DNA of 64,000 bases. It comes from Dyadobacter luticola (GTDB lineage: Bacteria > Bacteroidota > Bacteroidia > Cytophagales > Spirosomataceae). The first letter of the stretch is position 1, and every line of letters begins with the position of its first letter. The translations under genes were made by a program, and so were the position numbers. This document shows, one piece after another, positions 39,274-48,700 of the stretch. Below the pieces are notes generated by a model, which worked only from the letters and a program-made list of their open reading frames with translations, searched no databases and was not told where the DNA came from. The DNA is taken from assembly GCF_005860805.1 (NCBI RefSeq), contig NZ_VCEJ01000004.1, forward strand, positions 310,001 through 374,000. Reading direction: 5' to 3'.

Positions 39274-39350
39274 ATGCCACGAATACACCGCAGCGGCGGC
39301 CGCGAATCAACCACGAATACATTCGTGCATCATTCGTGTATTCGTGGCAT
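39274..39350. repeat. nested inverted repeat of CACGAATAC units
   Basis: A perfect 15-base inverted repeat (ATGCCACGAATACAC at 39274-39288, its complement at 39336-39350) encloses a smaller one (CACGAAT at 39312-39318, ATTCGTG at 39321-39327). The CACGAAT word and its complement recur several times in 77 bases. It lies between the 486-residue gene and the Nramp-like gene. It could form a cruciform or long RNA hairpin and looks like an extragenic repeat element. Confidence 0.75.
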
Positions 39351-39402
39351 TAATAAAGAGTAATCGGAAAACAAATTTGACTTTGGACATTAAAAATATT
39401 AA

Positions 39403-40725
39403 ATGTCCAAGATACTTTCTCCTCCCAAAACCTTCTCGGGCAGACTTCGTTATCTCGGGCCCGGCTTTATACTTTCGGCTGCCATCGTCGGATCCGGCGA
39501 ACTCATCGCAACCACCGCATTAGGCGCCAAAGCAGGTTTCGTCATGTTCTGGCTGATCATTCTGAGCTGTCTGGCGAAAGTGGCGCTTCAATTGGAATTC
39601 GGGAAAAACGCCATTTACACCGGCACATTCATCATGCATAACTTCAATAAGCTGCCTGGGCTCCGGCTCGGCAAAGCGCATTGGAGTATCTGGCTGTGGC
39701 TATCGCTGCAGGGATTGAAGCTTTTGCAGGTTGGTGGGATCGTGGGTGGGGTTGCTATTGTGTTAAGTATGGCGATTCCGGCGATACCAGTAAATGTGTG
39801 GGCAATCATTGCGGTATTGCTCACTTCATTTCTCGTGTATCGCGGCAACTACGGACCAATTGAAAAAGGTGCGCTGGTGATGATCATCCTGTTCACCGCG
39901 GTTATCCTGATTTCGCTCATTTTACTTCAAGGCACGCGATACGCCATCCACTGGCCGCAGATCGAAGAGGGCTTAAAGTTCACATTACCAGCCAGTATGG
40001 TAGCGATGGGCTTCGGGGCTTTCGGGATCACCGGCGTAGGTGGCGACGAAATCATGTACTACAATTATTGGTGTATTGAAAAAGGCTACGCCGCCTACAC
40101 CGGCCCAAATGACGGCAGCACGGAGTGGACGGAGCGGGCCAAAGGCTGGTTTAAGGTCATGTATCTCGATGCGGTTTTATCGATGGTGGTTTATACCGCG
40201 GTGACCGCAGCATTTTACCTGCTGGGCGCGGCGGTGCTGCACAGCGGCGGCAATGTGCCCGAAGGGTACGAAATGATCGATGTGCTTTCGCGGATATTTA
40301 CCGAGACATTGGGTCCCTGGGCCAAAAACCTCTTTTTGGTCGGCGCATTTTTTGTTTTGTACTCAACACTTTTTACGGCAGCGGCCAGCTGGGCGAGGGT
40401 TTGGGCAGATGCATTCGGGCAGTTAGGCTGGATGAAATTCAATACTTCGGAGGAGCAGCGAAAAACGATCGGCATACTTTCCTGGGCTTTGCCGGGCATC
40501 TGGTGCGTGCTGTTTTTATTCATGCAGTCGCCGGTCCAGATGGTGATTTTGGGCGGAATTGCCACTTCCATACTCTTATTGCTGGTCGTCTACGTCTCAC
40601 TGGTATTCCGATATCGCGAACTGCCCCAGATGTTGAGGCCATCGGTGATTTACGACATCTTTTTCTGGATCAGCGTCATTTCGATTTTAACCGTGAGCGG
40701 CTACGGCGTCATACAAATTCTGTGA
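39403..40725 (+). CDS. Nramp-like metal ion transporter with altered metal site
   Basis: A 440-residue integral membrane protein with about 11 helices of the Nramp (MntH-like) fold. The start matches the family (RYLGPGFILSAAIVGSGE). However, the helix 1 DPGN motif is replaced by GSGE, and the helix 6 MPH motif by a GVGGDEIMYYNYW segment. Both are the usual Mn2+/Fe2+ ligands. It may move a different cation such as Mg2+, as do the Nramp-related magnesium transporters, or something else. It is transcribed with no close partner; a Gfo/Idh gene follows after 137 bases. Confidence 0.85.
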   Translation: MSKILSPPKTFSGRLRYLGPGFILSAAIVGSGELIATTALGAKAGFVMFWLIILSCLAKVALQLEFGKNAIYTGTFIMHNFNKLPGLRLGKAHWSIWLWLSLQGLKLLQVGGIVGGVAIVLSMAIPAIPVNVWAIIAVLLTSFLVYRGNYGPIEKGALVMIILFTAVILISLILLQGTRYAIHWPQIEEGLKFTLPASMVAMGFGAFGITGVGGDEIMYYNYWCIEKGYAAYTGPNDGSTEWTERAKGWFKVMYLDAVLSMVVYTAVTAAFYLLGAAVLHSGGNVPEGYEMIDVLSRIFTETLGPWAKNLFLVGAFFVLYSTLFTAAASWARVWADAFGQLGWMKFNTSEEQRKTIGILSWALPGIWCVLFLFMQSPVQMVILGGIATSILLLLVVYVSLVFRYRELPQMLRPSVIYDIFFWISVISILTVSGYGVIQIL

Positions 40726-40862
40726 CCGGGTATAGTCCGAATGAGGATTTCAACAGTATTTTTTAATAAGTAACCGATAGGGTATGCAACCTTAAATGTC
40801 GTCTAACCGATTGCATGCAAGAACATTACCTTACTTGTTTTGCGATTCTAAACCTTATACTC

Positions 40863-42170
40863 ATGGAAAAACCAAACGAAGTTTCAAGAAGGGACTTTAT
40901 CAAAAATTCGACCGGTGCTGCCGTGGCACTTTCTATTCCGAGCATTATTCCGGCCAGCGCTTTCGGCGCGAATGACAAAGTGCGTGTGGCGGTATTGGGT
41001 GTAAATGGCCGCGGCCAGTCGCACATTTCCGGTTTTAATAATCTGGCTAACGTGGAAGTCGCCACATTCTGCGACCCGGATAACAACATTCTGCAAACCC
41101 GGGCAAAGGAATTCGAAACGAAAACCGGCAAGAAAGTAAAGACCGAAAATGATCTTCGGAAGGTTTTTGACGACAAATCCATCGACGCGGTAAGTATCGC
41201 GACGCCCAACCACTGGCACGCACTGGCGACCATCTGGGCTTGTCAGGCCGGTAAAGATGTGTATGTGGAAAAGCCAGGTTCGCACAATTTGCATGAAGGC
41301 CGCAAAATGATCGAGGCGGCAAATAAATATAAAAGAGTGGTGCAGCACGGCGTGCAACTACGCAGCTCGGAAGCATTAAAGGAAGCTGTAAAACATTTGC
41401 GCGACGGACTAATCGGTAATGTGTACATGGCGCGCGGCCTGGTCTATAAATGGCGCCCGGACATCGGCGATAGAGGTACGGAAGCAGTACCGGCAGGTTT
41501 GAATTACGATATTTGGACTGGCCCGGCCGAAATGAAGCCATTCTCAAAAAACTACGTGCATTATGACTGGCACTGGCACTGGAACTACGGAAATGGCGAT
41601 ATCGGCAACCAGGGAATCCACGAAACCGATATGTGTATGTGGGGCTTGGGCGTCGAAAGTTTCCCGGAAAAAATCACTTCGTCAGGCGGTAAATTCCTGT
41701 GGAATGATGCGAAGGAAACGCCGGAGGTGCTGAGTTCTTCATTTGTTTATCCAAAAGAAAAAAAGATCATTGAATTTGAAGTCCGTCCGTGGATGACTAA
41801 TGATGAAGGCGGCATGGGTATCGGAAACATCTTTTACGGCTCTGAGGGCTACATGGTCGTAAAAGGCTACGACTTCTACGAAACATTCCTGGGCAAAGAA
41901 AAGAAACCCGGCCCCACCAGAAAAGCTGGCGGCGACCACTTCAAAAATTTCATCGACGCAGTAGTAGCACGCGATCCAAAATTGTTGAATGGACCCGTCG
42001 AAACAGCGCACTTATCATCCGGCCTGGCACATTTGGGTAACATTGCTTACCGAACTGGACGAGCATTGACATTCGACCCGAAAGCGGAGAAATTTGTTGG
42101 GGATGATGAGGCTAACAAGATGCTGACGAGAAAATACCGGTCGCCTTATTCGTTGCCTGGGGTTGTTTGA
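40863..42170 (+). CDS. Tat-exported Gfo/Idh/MocA family oxidoreductase
   Basis: A 435-residue NAD(P)-dependent oxidoreductase. The N-terminus has a twin-arginine signal (SRRDFIKNSTGAAVALSIPS), so the enzyme is exported folded with its cofactor. The Rossmann domain follows (VRVAVLGVNGRGQSHISG, about residues 40-57), then the conserved EKPGSHN and the C-terminal alpha/beta domain with HYDWHWHWNYGNGDIGNQGIHETDM. Substrate is unknown; such secreted members often act on sugars or glycosides. I start at MEKPNEVS; an ATG 48 bases upstream precedes an unconserved stretch. A terminator-like hairpin follows. Confidence 0.9.
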   Translation: MEKPNEVSRRDFIKNSTGAAVALSIPSIIPASAFGANDKVRVAVLGVNGRGQSHISGFNNLANVEVATFCDPDNNILQTRAKEFETKTGKKVKTENDLRKVFDDKSIDAVSIATPNHWHALATIWACQAGKDVYVEKPGSHNLHEGRKMIEAANKYKRVVQHGVQLRSSEALKEAVKHLRDGLIGNVYMARGLVYKWRPDIGDRGTEAVPAGLNYDIWTGPAEMKPFSKNYVHYDWHWHWNYGNGDIGNQGIHETDMCMWGLGVESFPEKITSSGGKFLWNDAKETPEVLSSSFVYPKEKKIIEFEVRPWMTNDEGGMGIGNIFYGSEGYMVVKGYDFYETFLGKEKKPGPTRKAGGDHFKNFIDAVVARDPKLLNGPVETAHLSSGLAHLGNIAYRTGRALTFDPKAEKFVGDDEANKMLTRKYRSPYSLPGVV

Positions 42171-42195
42171 TTATTCTTAAAAATCTAAATTGTAG

Positions 42196-42218
42196 AAAGT
42201 TCTCTTCATGAGAACTTT
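42196..42218 (+). terminator. hairpin with T-run after the Gfo/Idh gene
   Basis: AAAGTTCTC (42196-42204) and GAGAACTTT (42210-42218) form a 9-bp perfect stem with a 5-base loop, followed by TTTTT. It lies 25 bases after the oxidoreductase stop and 23 bases before the higB ATG. Most likely a terminator, but the perfect symmetry next to a toxin-antitoxin start also fits a HigA operator. Confidence 0.7.
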
Positions 42219-42240
42219 TTTTATATTTACACACTTACTT

Positions 42241-42573
42241 ATGAGAGTCCATCTGATTAAGAAGCAAAGTGTCAATGACTTTGTAAGAGCGCATACTAGA
42301 AGTAAAACTTCCTTTGAAGATTGGCTTGAAAGATTGAAATGGGCGGATTGGCAATCGCCGGAAGATATTAGGGACACATTTTCCACGGCTGATTTTCTGG
42401 GAAATGGATCTCGACGTGCGGTGTTTGATATTGGTGGAAACAATTATCGGGTGATTTGCAAGTATGTGTTCGGCTCAAATAATGTGCGCTTGTATGTATG
42501 TTGGATTGGCACCCATGCCGAATACACCACTTTGTGCAGACGGGGGCTTCAATATTCGATTAATCAATTTTAA
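42241..42573 (+). CDS. higB: HigB-type mRNA interferase toxin
   Basis: A 110-residue RelE/HigB-family toxin, which cuts mRNA on the ribosome. The sequence MRVHLIKKQSVNDFVRAHTRSKTSFEDWLERL and the later DFLGNGSRRAVFDIGGNNYRVICKYVF and WIGTHAEY are typical of the HigB family in which the toxin gene precedes the antitoxin gene. The start at 42241 is preferred; an ATG at 42208 overlaps the terminator hairpin. It is followed after two bases by the antitoxin gene, so the pair is one operon. Confidence 0.9.
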   Translation: MRVHLIKKQSVNDFVRAHTRSKTSFEDWLERLKWADWQSPEDIRDTFSTADFLGNGSRRAVFDIGGNNYRVICKYVFGSNNVRLYVCWIGTHAEYTTLCRRGLQYSINQF

Positions 42574-42575
42574 AG

Positions 42576-42992
42576 ATGGAAGTTTTGAAATATAAGGTTA
42601 TTAAGACGAGAGAGCAGTATGATGAATATTGCAGGGAATTGGAGAGGCTCGACGATTTCGAGGATGCAAGTCAATTTGTGGATGAAATTGAGCTTTTGAC
42701 GCTGCTAATTGAAACCTATGATGCACAGCAAGAAACTTTACCAAATTATGATCCGGTTGAAATGCTCCAATCTTTAATGGCTGATCATCAGCTAAAAGCG
42801 CGTGACATTGCCGGTATTTTAAATACAAGTAAGGGTTACGTTTCTGAAATCCTGCATTATAAAAAAGGCATGTCAAAAGAAGTCATTCGTAAACTTTCTG
42901 AACATTTTAAAGTGAGACAGGAAGCCTTTAATCGGCATTATAAATTAATGTCTGACTATCCTGACATTTCCGAGGAAGCAATATTGGGATAA
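42576..42992 (+). CDS. higA: HigA-type antitoxin with XRE helix-turn-helix
   Basis: A 138-residue antitoxin with an N-terminal helical toxin-binding part and a C-terminal XRE helix-turn-helix (LKARDIAGILNTSKGYVSEIL, about residues 69-89, then KEVIRKLSEHFKV). It neutralises the adjacent HigB and probably represses its own promoter. Length is larger than the minimal HigA because of the N-terminal extension seen in this subfamily. Downstream is a terminator shared with the accC gene. Confidence 0.9.
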   Translation: MEVLKYKVIKTREQYDEYCRELERLDDFEDASQFVDEIELLTLLIETYDAQQETLPNYDPVEMLQSLMADHQLKARDIAGILNTSKGYVSEILHYKKGMSKEVIRKLSEHFKVRQEAFNRHYKLMSDYPDISEEAILG

Positions 42993-43009
42993 TCAAGAAA
43001 ACCAAAAAC

Positions 43010-43036
43010 GCCCTGCAAACATCTCGTTTACAGGGC
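43010..43036. terminator. bidirectional terminator between higA and accC
   Basis: GCCCTGCAAAC (43010-43020) pairs with GTTTACAGGGC (43026-43036) with one mismatch and a 5-base loop. T-runs follow on the plus strand and on the minus strand (the A-run near 43005). It is placed 17 bases after the higA stop and 25 bases before the accC stop. Confidence 0.88.
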
Positions 43037-43061
43037 ATTTTTCATTATATCAAACCAAAAG

Positions 43062-44405
43062 TCAGAGCGTCGAGAAATCGAATGTTTCCAAATATTTGGT
43101 TGTGAAGTTTCCTGATTTGAAGCTGGGATCGTCCATGAGTTTGATGTGGAAAGGGATCGTGGTTTTGATTCCTTCTATCACAAATTCCTGTAAAGCACGC
43201 TTCATGCGGGTAATCACTTCTTCGCGAGACTGTCCGCTGACGATCAGCTTCGCAATCATTGAGTCATAGTTTGGTGGGATGGTGTAGCCGCTGTAAACGT
43301 GGCTATCGATCCGTACACCATGGCCGCCTGGGAAATGCAGATTAGTGATCTTACCAGGAGCCGGGCGGAAATTGTTGGCCGGGTCCTCAGCATTGATCCT
43401 GCATTCCATCGCATACAATTTCGGCGTATAATTCTGGCCTGAAATCGGCTCGCCGGCAGCCACTTTGATCTGCTCTTTAATCAAATCAAAATCTGTAACC
43501 TCTTCTGTGATAGGATGCTCTACCTGAATCCGGGTGTTCATTTCCATGAAGAAGAAATCGCCGTGCTTGTCGACCAAAAATTCAATGGTACCCGCACCTT
43601 CGTATCCGATGGCCTGCGCGCCTTTGATGGCAGCCGCACCCATTTTCTCGCGAAGTTCCGGCGTAATGATCGGTGAAGGTGTTTCTTCTACCAGTTTCTG
43701 ATGCCGGCGCTGGATGGAGCAATCGCGCTCGGATAAGTGGCAAACTTTACCAAACTGATCTCCGATAATCTGGATTTCAATGTGGCGGGGCTCTTCTACA
43801 AATTTTTCAAGATATAAGCCGTCGTTGCCAAATGCCGCAGCAGATTCTGTACGGGCATCGTTCCAGGCTTTTTCAAATTCGTCGGGCTTGTTGATAATCC
43901 GCATTCCGCGGCCACCACCACCCGCAGTAGCTTTTACGATCACCGGATATCCGATTCCCTCAGCAAGTCTTTTTCCTTGCTCAATGGATTCAAGCAGACC
44001 TTCTGAACCAGGTACAACCGGTACGCCGGCAGCGATCATGGTCGCTTTCGCAGTGGCTTTATCGCCCATTCCGTTGATCTGCGTGGCAGTGGCACCAATA
44101 AATTTGATACCATAATCAGCGCAAATCTGTGAGAATTCAGCGTTTTCGGACAAAAAGCCGTAACCCGGATGAATAGCGTCGGCGCCGGTTACTTCGGCAG
44201 CGGAAATGATGCTCTGAATGCTGAGGTATGACTGGCGGCTGGGCGGAGGACCGATGCACACCGCTTCGTCGGCAAATCTTACATGAAGGCTGTCCCGATC
44301 AGCTGTTGAGTACACCGCAACAGTCTTAATGCCCATTTCGCGACAGGTCCTGATAACACGCAAGGCGATTTCGCCCCGGTTCGCAATGAGTATCTTTTTA
44401 AACAT
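43062..44405 (-). CDS. accC: acetyl-CoA carboxylase, biotin carboxylase subunit
   Basis: ATP-grasp enzyme of 447 residues that carboxylates biotin on AccB, the first half-reaction of fatty acid synthesis. Clear features are [22 protein letters not shown] at the start, the glycine-rich loop [36 protein letters not shown] and a C-terminal biotin carboxylase domain. Start at MFKKIL; an ATG nine bases upstream is possible. It is the last gene of the accB-accC pair, 36 bases after accB. Confidence 0.97.
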   Translation of the reverse strand: MFKKILIANRGEIALRVIRTCREMGIKTVAVYSTADRDSLHVRFADEAVCIGPPPSRQSYLSIQSIISAAEVTGADAIHPGYGFLSENAEFSQICADYGIKFIGATATQINGMGDKATAKATMIAAGVPVVPGSEGLLESIEQGKRLAEGIGYPVIVKATAGGGGRGMRIINKPDEFEKAWNDARTESAAAFGNDGLYLEKFVEEPRHIEIQIIGDQFGKVCHLSERDCSIQRRHQKLVEETPSPIITPELREKMGAAAIKGAQAIGYEGAGTIEFLVDKHGDFFFMEMNTRIQVEHPITEEVTDFDLIKEQIKVAAGEPISGQNYTPKLYAMECRINAEDPANNFRPAPGKITNLHFPGGHGVRIDSHVYSGYTIPPNYDSMIAKLIVSGQSREEVITRMKRALQEFVIEGIKTTIPFHIKLMDDPSFKSGNFTTKYLETFDFSTL

Positions 44406-44441
44406 GAAAATCAATTTAGTTTAATAAACCGGCCTTTTGGA

Positions 44442-44927
44442 TCAGGCTGGCTCCACGAGGAACAACGGCTGGTCGAACTCCACAGGCGTAGCATTTTCAA
44501 CCAGTACTTTCACGATTTTACCCGAGATTTCAGATTCGATCTCGTTGAAAAGTTTCATTGCTTCGATCACGCAAACGACTTTACCCGGCTTGATCTCGTC
44601 GCCGATGCTCACAAAAGATGGCGTTTCGGGACTTGATGCACGATAAAATGTTCCGATCATCGGGGATTTAATGGTAATCAGGTTTTGCGTGGCAGACTGG
44701 CTGGAAGCAACTGCCTCTGACGGAGCCGACTGGGTAACCGCCGTGGTAGGTACCGCTGGTGCAAAAGATGGGGCTGGCGTAGCCGGGGCCGTAGAAACGC
44801 TGGCCACAGCAGGCGCGGAGCCGTAACGTTTTACTTTTATTTTTAAATCTGTCGTTTCAATATTGACTTCATCAAGACCGGATTGGGCAATGAAATCGAT
44901 CAGCTTCTGGATTTCTCTGGTTTCCAT
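44442..44927 (-). CDS. accB: acetyl-CoA carboxylase biotin carboxyl carrier protein
   Basis: A 161-residue carrier. The N-terminal segment and an Ala/Pro/Ser/Val-rich flexible linker (about residues 35-80) lead to the C-terminal biotinyl domain with the biotin lysine in the EAMKLF motif (K about 123). The IKSPMIGTFYRASSPETPSFVSIGDEIKPG segment is typical. Located between efp and accC on the same strand. Confidence 0.96.
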   Translation of the reverse strand: METREIQKLIDFIAQSGLDEVNIETTDLKIKVKRYGSAPAVASVSTAPATPAPSFAPAVPTTAVTQSAPSEAVASSQSATQNLITIKSPMIGTFYRASSPETPSFVSIGDEIKPGKVVCVIEAMKLFNEIESEISGKIVKVLVENATPVEFDQPLFLVEPA

Positions 44928-45020
44928 TTATTGTAATTTAAACTGTGTTGACTGACCCAATATGCGGCTCAGTTATAAGTATTTGAGAAAGATCATTTAC
45001 CTCTCACAGAAAACAAATAA

Positions 45021-45587
45021 TTATGATTTTACTCTTTCAACGTAATCGTAAGTGCGGGTATCGACTTTGATTTTCTGGCCTTCCTCGATAAACAAAGGAA
45101 CCATAATTCTCGCGCCAGTCTCTACTTCGATTGCTTTTTTGGGCGAGTTGGCCGTATCACCTTTCAAACCTGGTTCTGAATAAGTTACTTCCAGTTCAAC
45201 AAAAGGGGGCAATTCGCAAAGCAATGCTGCGTCAGTTTCAGTATTGATCAGGATCTCCACTTCCTGGCCTTCTTTCATCAGATCCGCATTGGTTACCAGT
45301 TTTTCGTCGATCAAAACCTGGTCAAAAGTTTCGGCATTCATGAAATTATAGCCGACTTCGTCTTTGTATAAATATTGGAATTTATGTCTTTCGACGCGTA
45401 CAGGGGTGATTCCTGCGCCGGAAGAGAAAGTATTGTCCAGTACTTTCCCGGAAGTCAGGCTTTTCAGCTTGGTACGCACAAATGCATTACCTTTTCCTGG
45501 TTTAACGTGCTGAAATTCAATTACCTGAAACAGATCATGGTTGAAATTGATTACCAGTCCGTTACGCAAATCTGCAGTAGTTGCCAT
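45021..45587 (-). CDS. efp: translation elongation factor P
   Basis: A 188-residue three-domain factor that prevents ribosome stalling at polyproline stretches. The modification-loop segment is in KPGKGNAF (about residues 29-36). The later EF-P signature (about residues 150-170) and the C-terminal Asp/Tyr-rich end are present. It lies between fabH and accB in the same direction. Confidence 0.97.
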   Translation of the reverse strand: MATTADLRNGLVINFNHDLFQVIEFQHVKPGKGNAFVRTKLKSLTSGKVLDNTFSSGAGITPVRVERHKFQYLYKDEVGYNFMNAETFDQVLIDEKLVTNADLMKEGQEVEILINTETDAALLCELPPFVELEVTYSEPGLKGDTANSPKKAIEVETGARIMVPLFIEEGQKIKVDTRTYDYVERVKS

Positions 45588-45629
45588 TTTGTGTCAATAA
45601 AATTAAATGAAAGCTTTTCAAATCACTTA

Positions 45630-46625
45630 CTAGGCCTGGTACCCCCATTTAAGGTAGATGGAGCCCCAGGTAAATCCTCCCCCGAAAGCGGCCAGGATCA
45701 GATTGTCGCCTTTTTTGAGTTGTGATTCGTAATCCCACAAACATAGCGGGATGGTTGCTGCTGTTGTATTACCGTATTTTTGAATGTTTACCATCACCTT
45801 TTCCATCCCCACGCCCATGCGGTTGGCAGTGGCTTCGATTATGCGGCGATTGGCCTGATGCGGTACCAGCCACGAAACATTGTCGCCGGTCAGGCCATTT
45901 CTGCCCATGATTTCGGCAGCCACATCGGCCATATTGGTAACCGCGAACTTGAACACCTGCGCGCCGTCCTGGTACACAAAATGTTGTCTGTTATCTACCG
46001 TTTCGCGGGTGGGAGGGTATCTGCTTCCGCCGGCTTTCTGGTTGAGATAAGGATACCCCGCGCCGTCGGATTTAATGATGGAGTCAATGATTCCGTTTCC
46101 TTCGGTATCCGGTTCCAGCAAAACTGCGCCGGCTCCGTCGCCAAAAAGAATGCAGGTTTTGCGGTCGGTATAATCGACGATCGCTGACATTTTATCGGAA
46201 CCGACAACAATCACCTTTTTATATTTTCCAGTCTCAATAAACTGGGAACCCAATGTCAATGCATATAAAAATCCGGAGCACGCAGCCTGGATATCAAAGC
46301 TACCGACATTCCGGATGCCGACCATATCGCAAATCAAATTTGCGGTGCAGGGAAAAACAAAGTCGGGTGTAGTGGTAGCACAAATCAGCAAATCAATTTC
46401 TCCGGGCGACGTATTGGTTTTGGCAAGCAAACCTTTTACAGCTTCGGCACCCATGTGTGAACTCCCCAGACCTTCCCCTTTCAAAATACGCCTTTCTTTA
46501 ATACCGGTACGACTTACGATCCACTCATCGTTTGTCGCAACCATTGTTTCCAATTCGGCATTTGTCAAAATATATTCAGGCACATACCCTTGTATTCCTG
46601 TTATGGAGGCTCTTATTTGGGTCAT
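45630..46625 (-). CDS. fabH: beta-ketoacyl-ACP synthase III
   Basis: Starts fatty acid synthesis by condensing acetyl-CoA (or a branched acyl-CoA) with malonyl-ACP. The 331 residues carry the catalytic triad: Cys in [13 protein letters not shown] (about 113), His in VPHQANRRI and Asn in [10 protein letters not shown]. Length and motifs are normal. It is in the conserved plsX-fabH cluster. Confidence 0.97.
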   Translation of the reverse strand: MTQIRASITGIQGYVPEYILTNAELETMVATNDEWIVSRTGIKERRILKGEGLGSSHMGAEAVKGLLAKTNTSPGEIDLLICATTTPDFVFPCTANLICDMVGIRNVGSFDIQAACSGFLYALTLGSQFIETGKYKKVIVVGSDKMSAIVDYTDRKTCILFGDGAGAVLLEPDTEGNGIIDSIIKSDGAGYPYLNQKAGGSRYPPTRETVDNRQHFVYQDGAQVFKFAVTNMADVAAEIMGRNGLTGDNVSWLVPHQANRRIIEATANRMGVGMEKVMVNIQKYGNTTAATIPLCLWDYESQLKKGDNLILAAFGGGFTWGSIYLKWGYQA

Positions 46626-46709
46626 GATAAATTAACTATTCAAAATCCGAATAGGTTTTGGTAAAAAAAGACAGTATCAGCTTTATACATGTGGTTGTCT
46701 GTATCCGGA

Positions 46710-47648
46710 TCAATTCAATGCTTGCGCAATATGTAAATATGCCTTGGATTTTACTTGTTTATAAGCCCAGCCGATCATGTTCTTGATTGCCAGGGGAGAA
46801 GAAATGCCATGCGCGATCATCACATTGCCGTTCACACCTATGATGGAGCTTCCCCCTATTGATTCGTAGTTGGTCTGATCAATAAAATCGTCCTGGAAAC
46901 CTCGCTTTTTCGAGATTTCGTAAAGCGATTCTCCGAGCTTGAACAGGATATTACCTGTAAAACCGTCGGTTACGATCACATCGGCCTTATTGGTAAAGAG
47001 GTCTTTACCTTCAATATTACCGATAAAATTGATTTTCTTATTTTGTTTGAGAAGAGGAAATGTAGCCTGGGAGGTGAGGGAGCCTTTTTGTTCTTCCTCG
47101 CCGATATTCATGAGGGCTACACGGGGACGTTCGATCTGGAACGTGTATTGGGCAAAAATGGAACCGATTTCGCCAAATTGCGCCAGTACCTCGGGTTTGC
47201 AATCGGCATTGGCGCCAATATCCAGCATAATCGAATAACCGCCGCCGACCTGTGGTACAAATCCCGCAATGGCAGGCCTCAGGATTCCTTCAATCGCCTT
47301 AATGCTGAAAAGTGCTCCTACATGCATGGCACCGGTATTTCCGGCACTACAAAAAATATCAACTTCCTTTTCTTTAAGCAGCTTAAAACCAACACCGATA
47401 CTGGAATTTGGTTTTTGGGACAGGGCTTTTGTAGGATGCTCCCCCATCTCAATAACATCTTCTGCGTGAACGACGTCAACATTAGTAGGCGTGAAATGAT
47501 GCTGGTTGAATATGTCCCAAATCGCACTTTCACGGCCAATCAAAACGATTCTCGCCTCCGATGGTAGTTCAGAAGAAGCCTGAATGACCCCTTCAACAAT
47601 TGCCTGTGGAGCTAAATCTCCCCCCATAGCATCTACCGCAATTTTCAT
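46710..47648 (-). CDS. plsX: phosphate acyltransferase PlsX
   Basis: A 312-residue peripheral membrane enzyme making acyl-phosphate from acyl-ACP for phosphatidic acid synthesis. The start KIAVDAMGGDLAPQAIVEGV is diagnostic. SAGNTGAMHVGALFSI and GFTGNILFKLGESL further support it. It is followed by fabH after 84 bases and preceded by rpmF. Confidence 0.96.
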   Translation of the reverse strand: MKIAVDAMGGDLAPQAIVEGVIQASSELPSEARIVLIGRESAIWDIFNQHHFTPTNVDVVHAEDVIEMGEHPTKALSQKPNSSIGVGFKLLKEKEVDIFCSAGNTGAMHVGALFSIKAIEGILRPAIAGFVPQVGGGYSIMLDIGANADCKPEVLAQFGEIGSIFAQYTFQIERPRVALMNIGEEEQKGSLTSQATFPLLKQNKKINFIGNIEGKDLFTNKADVIVTDGFTGNILFKLGESLYEISKKRGFQDDFIDQTNYESIGGSSIIGVNGNVMIAHGISSPLAIKNMIGWAYKQVKSKAYLHIAQALN

Positions 47649-47780
47649 TTACACGCTGTTATTTTAGACTAATAAGTTGGAAATCGAAGGTGTAAATTTA
47701 GCAGATGTGCCGCAGTAAAAAAGAATTTCGCAACAACTTTTATAGGGCTGCTGCGAAATTGATATCTTCATTGACTGATT

Positions 47781-47975
47781 TTAAACGGTTTTGGTGTAGT
47801 TCTCAACTACCACTTTTCCCCGGTAAACCAAGTTTCCTTCATGAATGTGAGCGCGGTGTAACTGGTGGATTTCTCCGGTTGAAGAATCTGTACCAAGCTG
47901 CTTTCCGGTAAGGAAGTCATGCGCTCTGCGTGTATCGCGACGAGTAGAAGAATGTCTCCGCTTAGGATGTGCCAT
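47781..47975 (-). CDS. rpmF: 50S ribosomal protein L32, cysteine-free form
   Basis: A 64-residue ribosomal protein starting with MAHPKRRHSSTRRDTRRAHDF. The C-terminal part lacks all four cysteines of the zinc-ribbon form and has TGEIHQLHRAHIHEGNLVYRG instead, so it is a zinc-independent version, as is usual in this lineage to my knowledge. Located between yceD and plsX, the common bacterial order. Confidence 0.95.
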   Translation of the reverse strand: MAHPKRRHSSTRRDTRRAHDFLTGKQLGTDSSTGEIHQLHRAHIHEGNLVYRGKVVVENYTKTV

Positions 47976-48019
47976 GATGCTTTATGTCTATTTGTTTATG
48001 TATTGCTTTTTTGTCTTAG

Positions 48020-48081
48020 CCGTCGGCTGAAGCCGACGGTAAACGATCTATTTTTCATTCTCCGTCGGTTTTAACCGACGG
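48020..48081. repeat. two palindromes of the CCGTCGGYT...ARCCGACGG type
   Basis: The first palindrome spans 48020-48039 (CCGTCGGCT, two bases, AGCCGACGG). The second spans 48062-48081 (CCGTCGGTT, two bases, AACCGACGG) and ends three bases before the yceD stop. A third copy is at 61515-61534. They are 9-bp perfect stems and lie in intergenic DNA; they could be terminators or extragenic palindromic elements. The second is followed by TTTT on the plus strand. Confidence 0.75.
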
Positions 48082-48083
48082 TT

Positions 48084-48650
48084 TTATTCGCCTTTCAATT
48101 TTTTCAATGCCTCCCACCTGGGGTCTACTTTTTCTTCTTCCTCGGTTTCAGGATCTTCCATGTCAGCCGAAGAATAAACTAATACGCCGTCTTCTTCACC
48201 CTCTTCCAGTTCCACTTCGTCTTCCTCGCTGCGCAGATCCGGGTGGATCTTTTTCACTGGAAGTGATAGCGCGATGAAATCGAAAATGTACCGGGCTATG
48301 TTGATTCTGTGCGTATTCCTGTTGATGATCTCGATCTCGTCTGTCAGCTCTTCGTCGTGGTCCCCGAATTTCAGAATGATCCTTTCATCGGAGTCAAACG
48401 GTTCTTCGAAGGGTTCAAGGCTGCGGTCACAAGTCAGCGTAACACTTCCGATGGTGTGGAAATTGAGCTGGATCATGGTGGCCGACTTGTTCAAAACAAC
48501 ATGCGTTTTGAAATGTCCCTGCTCGATCAGGTCCTGCTCTAATTCCTGAAAAAATGCGTCGCCGGATTCCATGTCATAGTCATACTGTTTGTCTTCCAAA
48601 CCGTAAATGTCTATGTTATATTTACTTAGCTCTTTCACTTTTTCTGTCAA
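48084..48650 (-). CDS. DUF177 (YceD) family protein
   Basis: A 188-residue acidic cytoplasmic protein of the YceD family, associated with ribosomal RNA accumulation in other bacteria. The DUF177 core contains NFHTIGSVTLTCDRSLEPFEEPF and a C-terminal EEEEKVDPRWEALKKLK tail typical of the family. An acidic stretch (about residues 140-175) is rich in E and D. Upstream of rpmF in the conserved yceD-rpmF-plsX-fabH arrangement. Confidence 0.92.
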   Translation of the reverse strand: MTEKVKELSKYNIDIYGLEDKQYDYDMESGDAFFQELEQDLIEQGHFKTHVVLNKSATMIQLNFHTIGSVTLTCDRSLEPFEEPFDSDERIILKFGDHDEELTDEIEIINRNTHRINIARYIFDFIALSLPVKKIHPDLRSEEDEVELEEGEEDGVLVYSSADMEDPETEEEEKVDPRWEALKKLKGE

Positions 48651-48700
48651 AAGGACTGCAAAAGTAATGGTTACAGTTTAATAAAAAAACAAAGGAGGAA

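Noticed and set aside
39274-39350. Factor-independent terminator
   Set aside because: The arms are AT/GC mixed but no T-run follows the outer stem on either strand, so an extragenic repeat is the better description.
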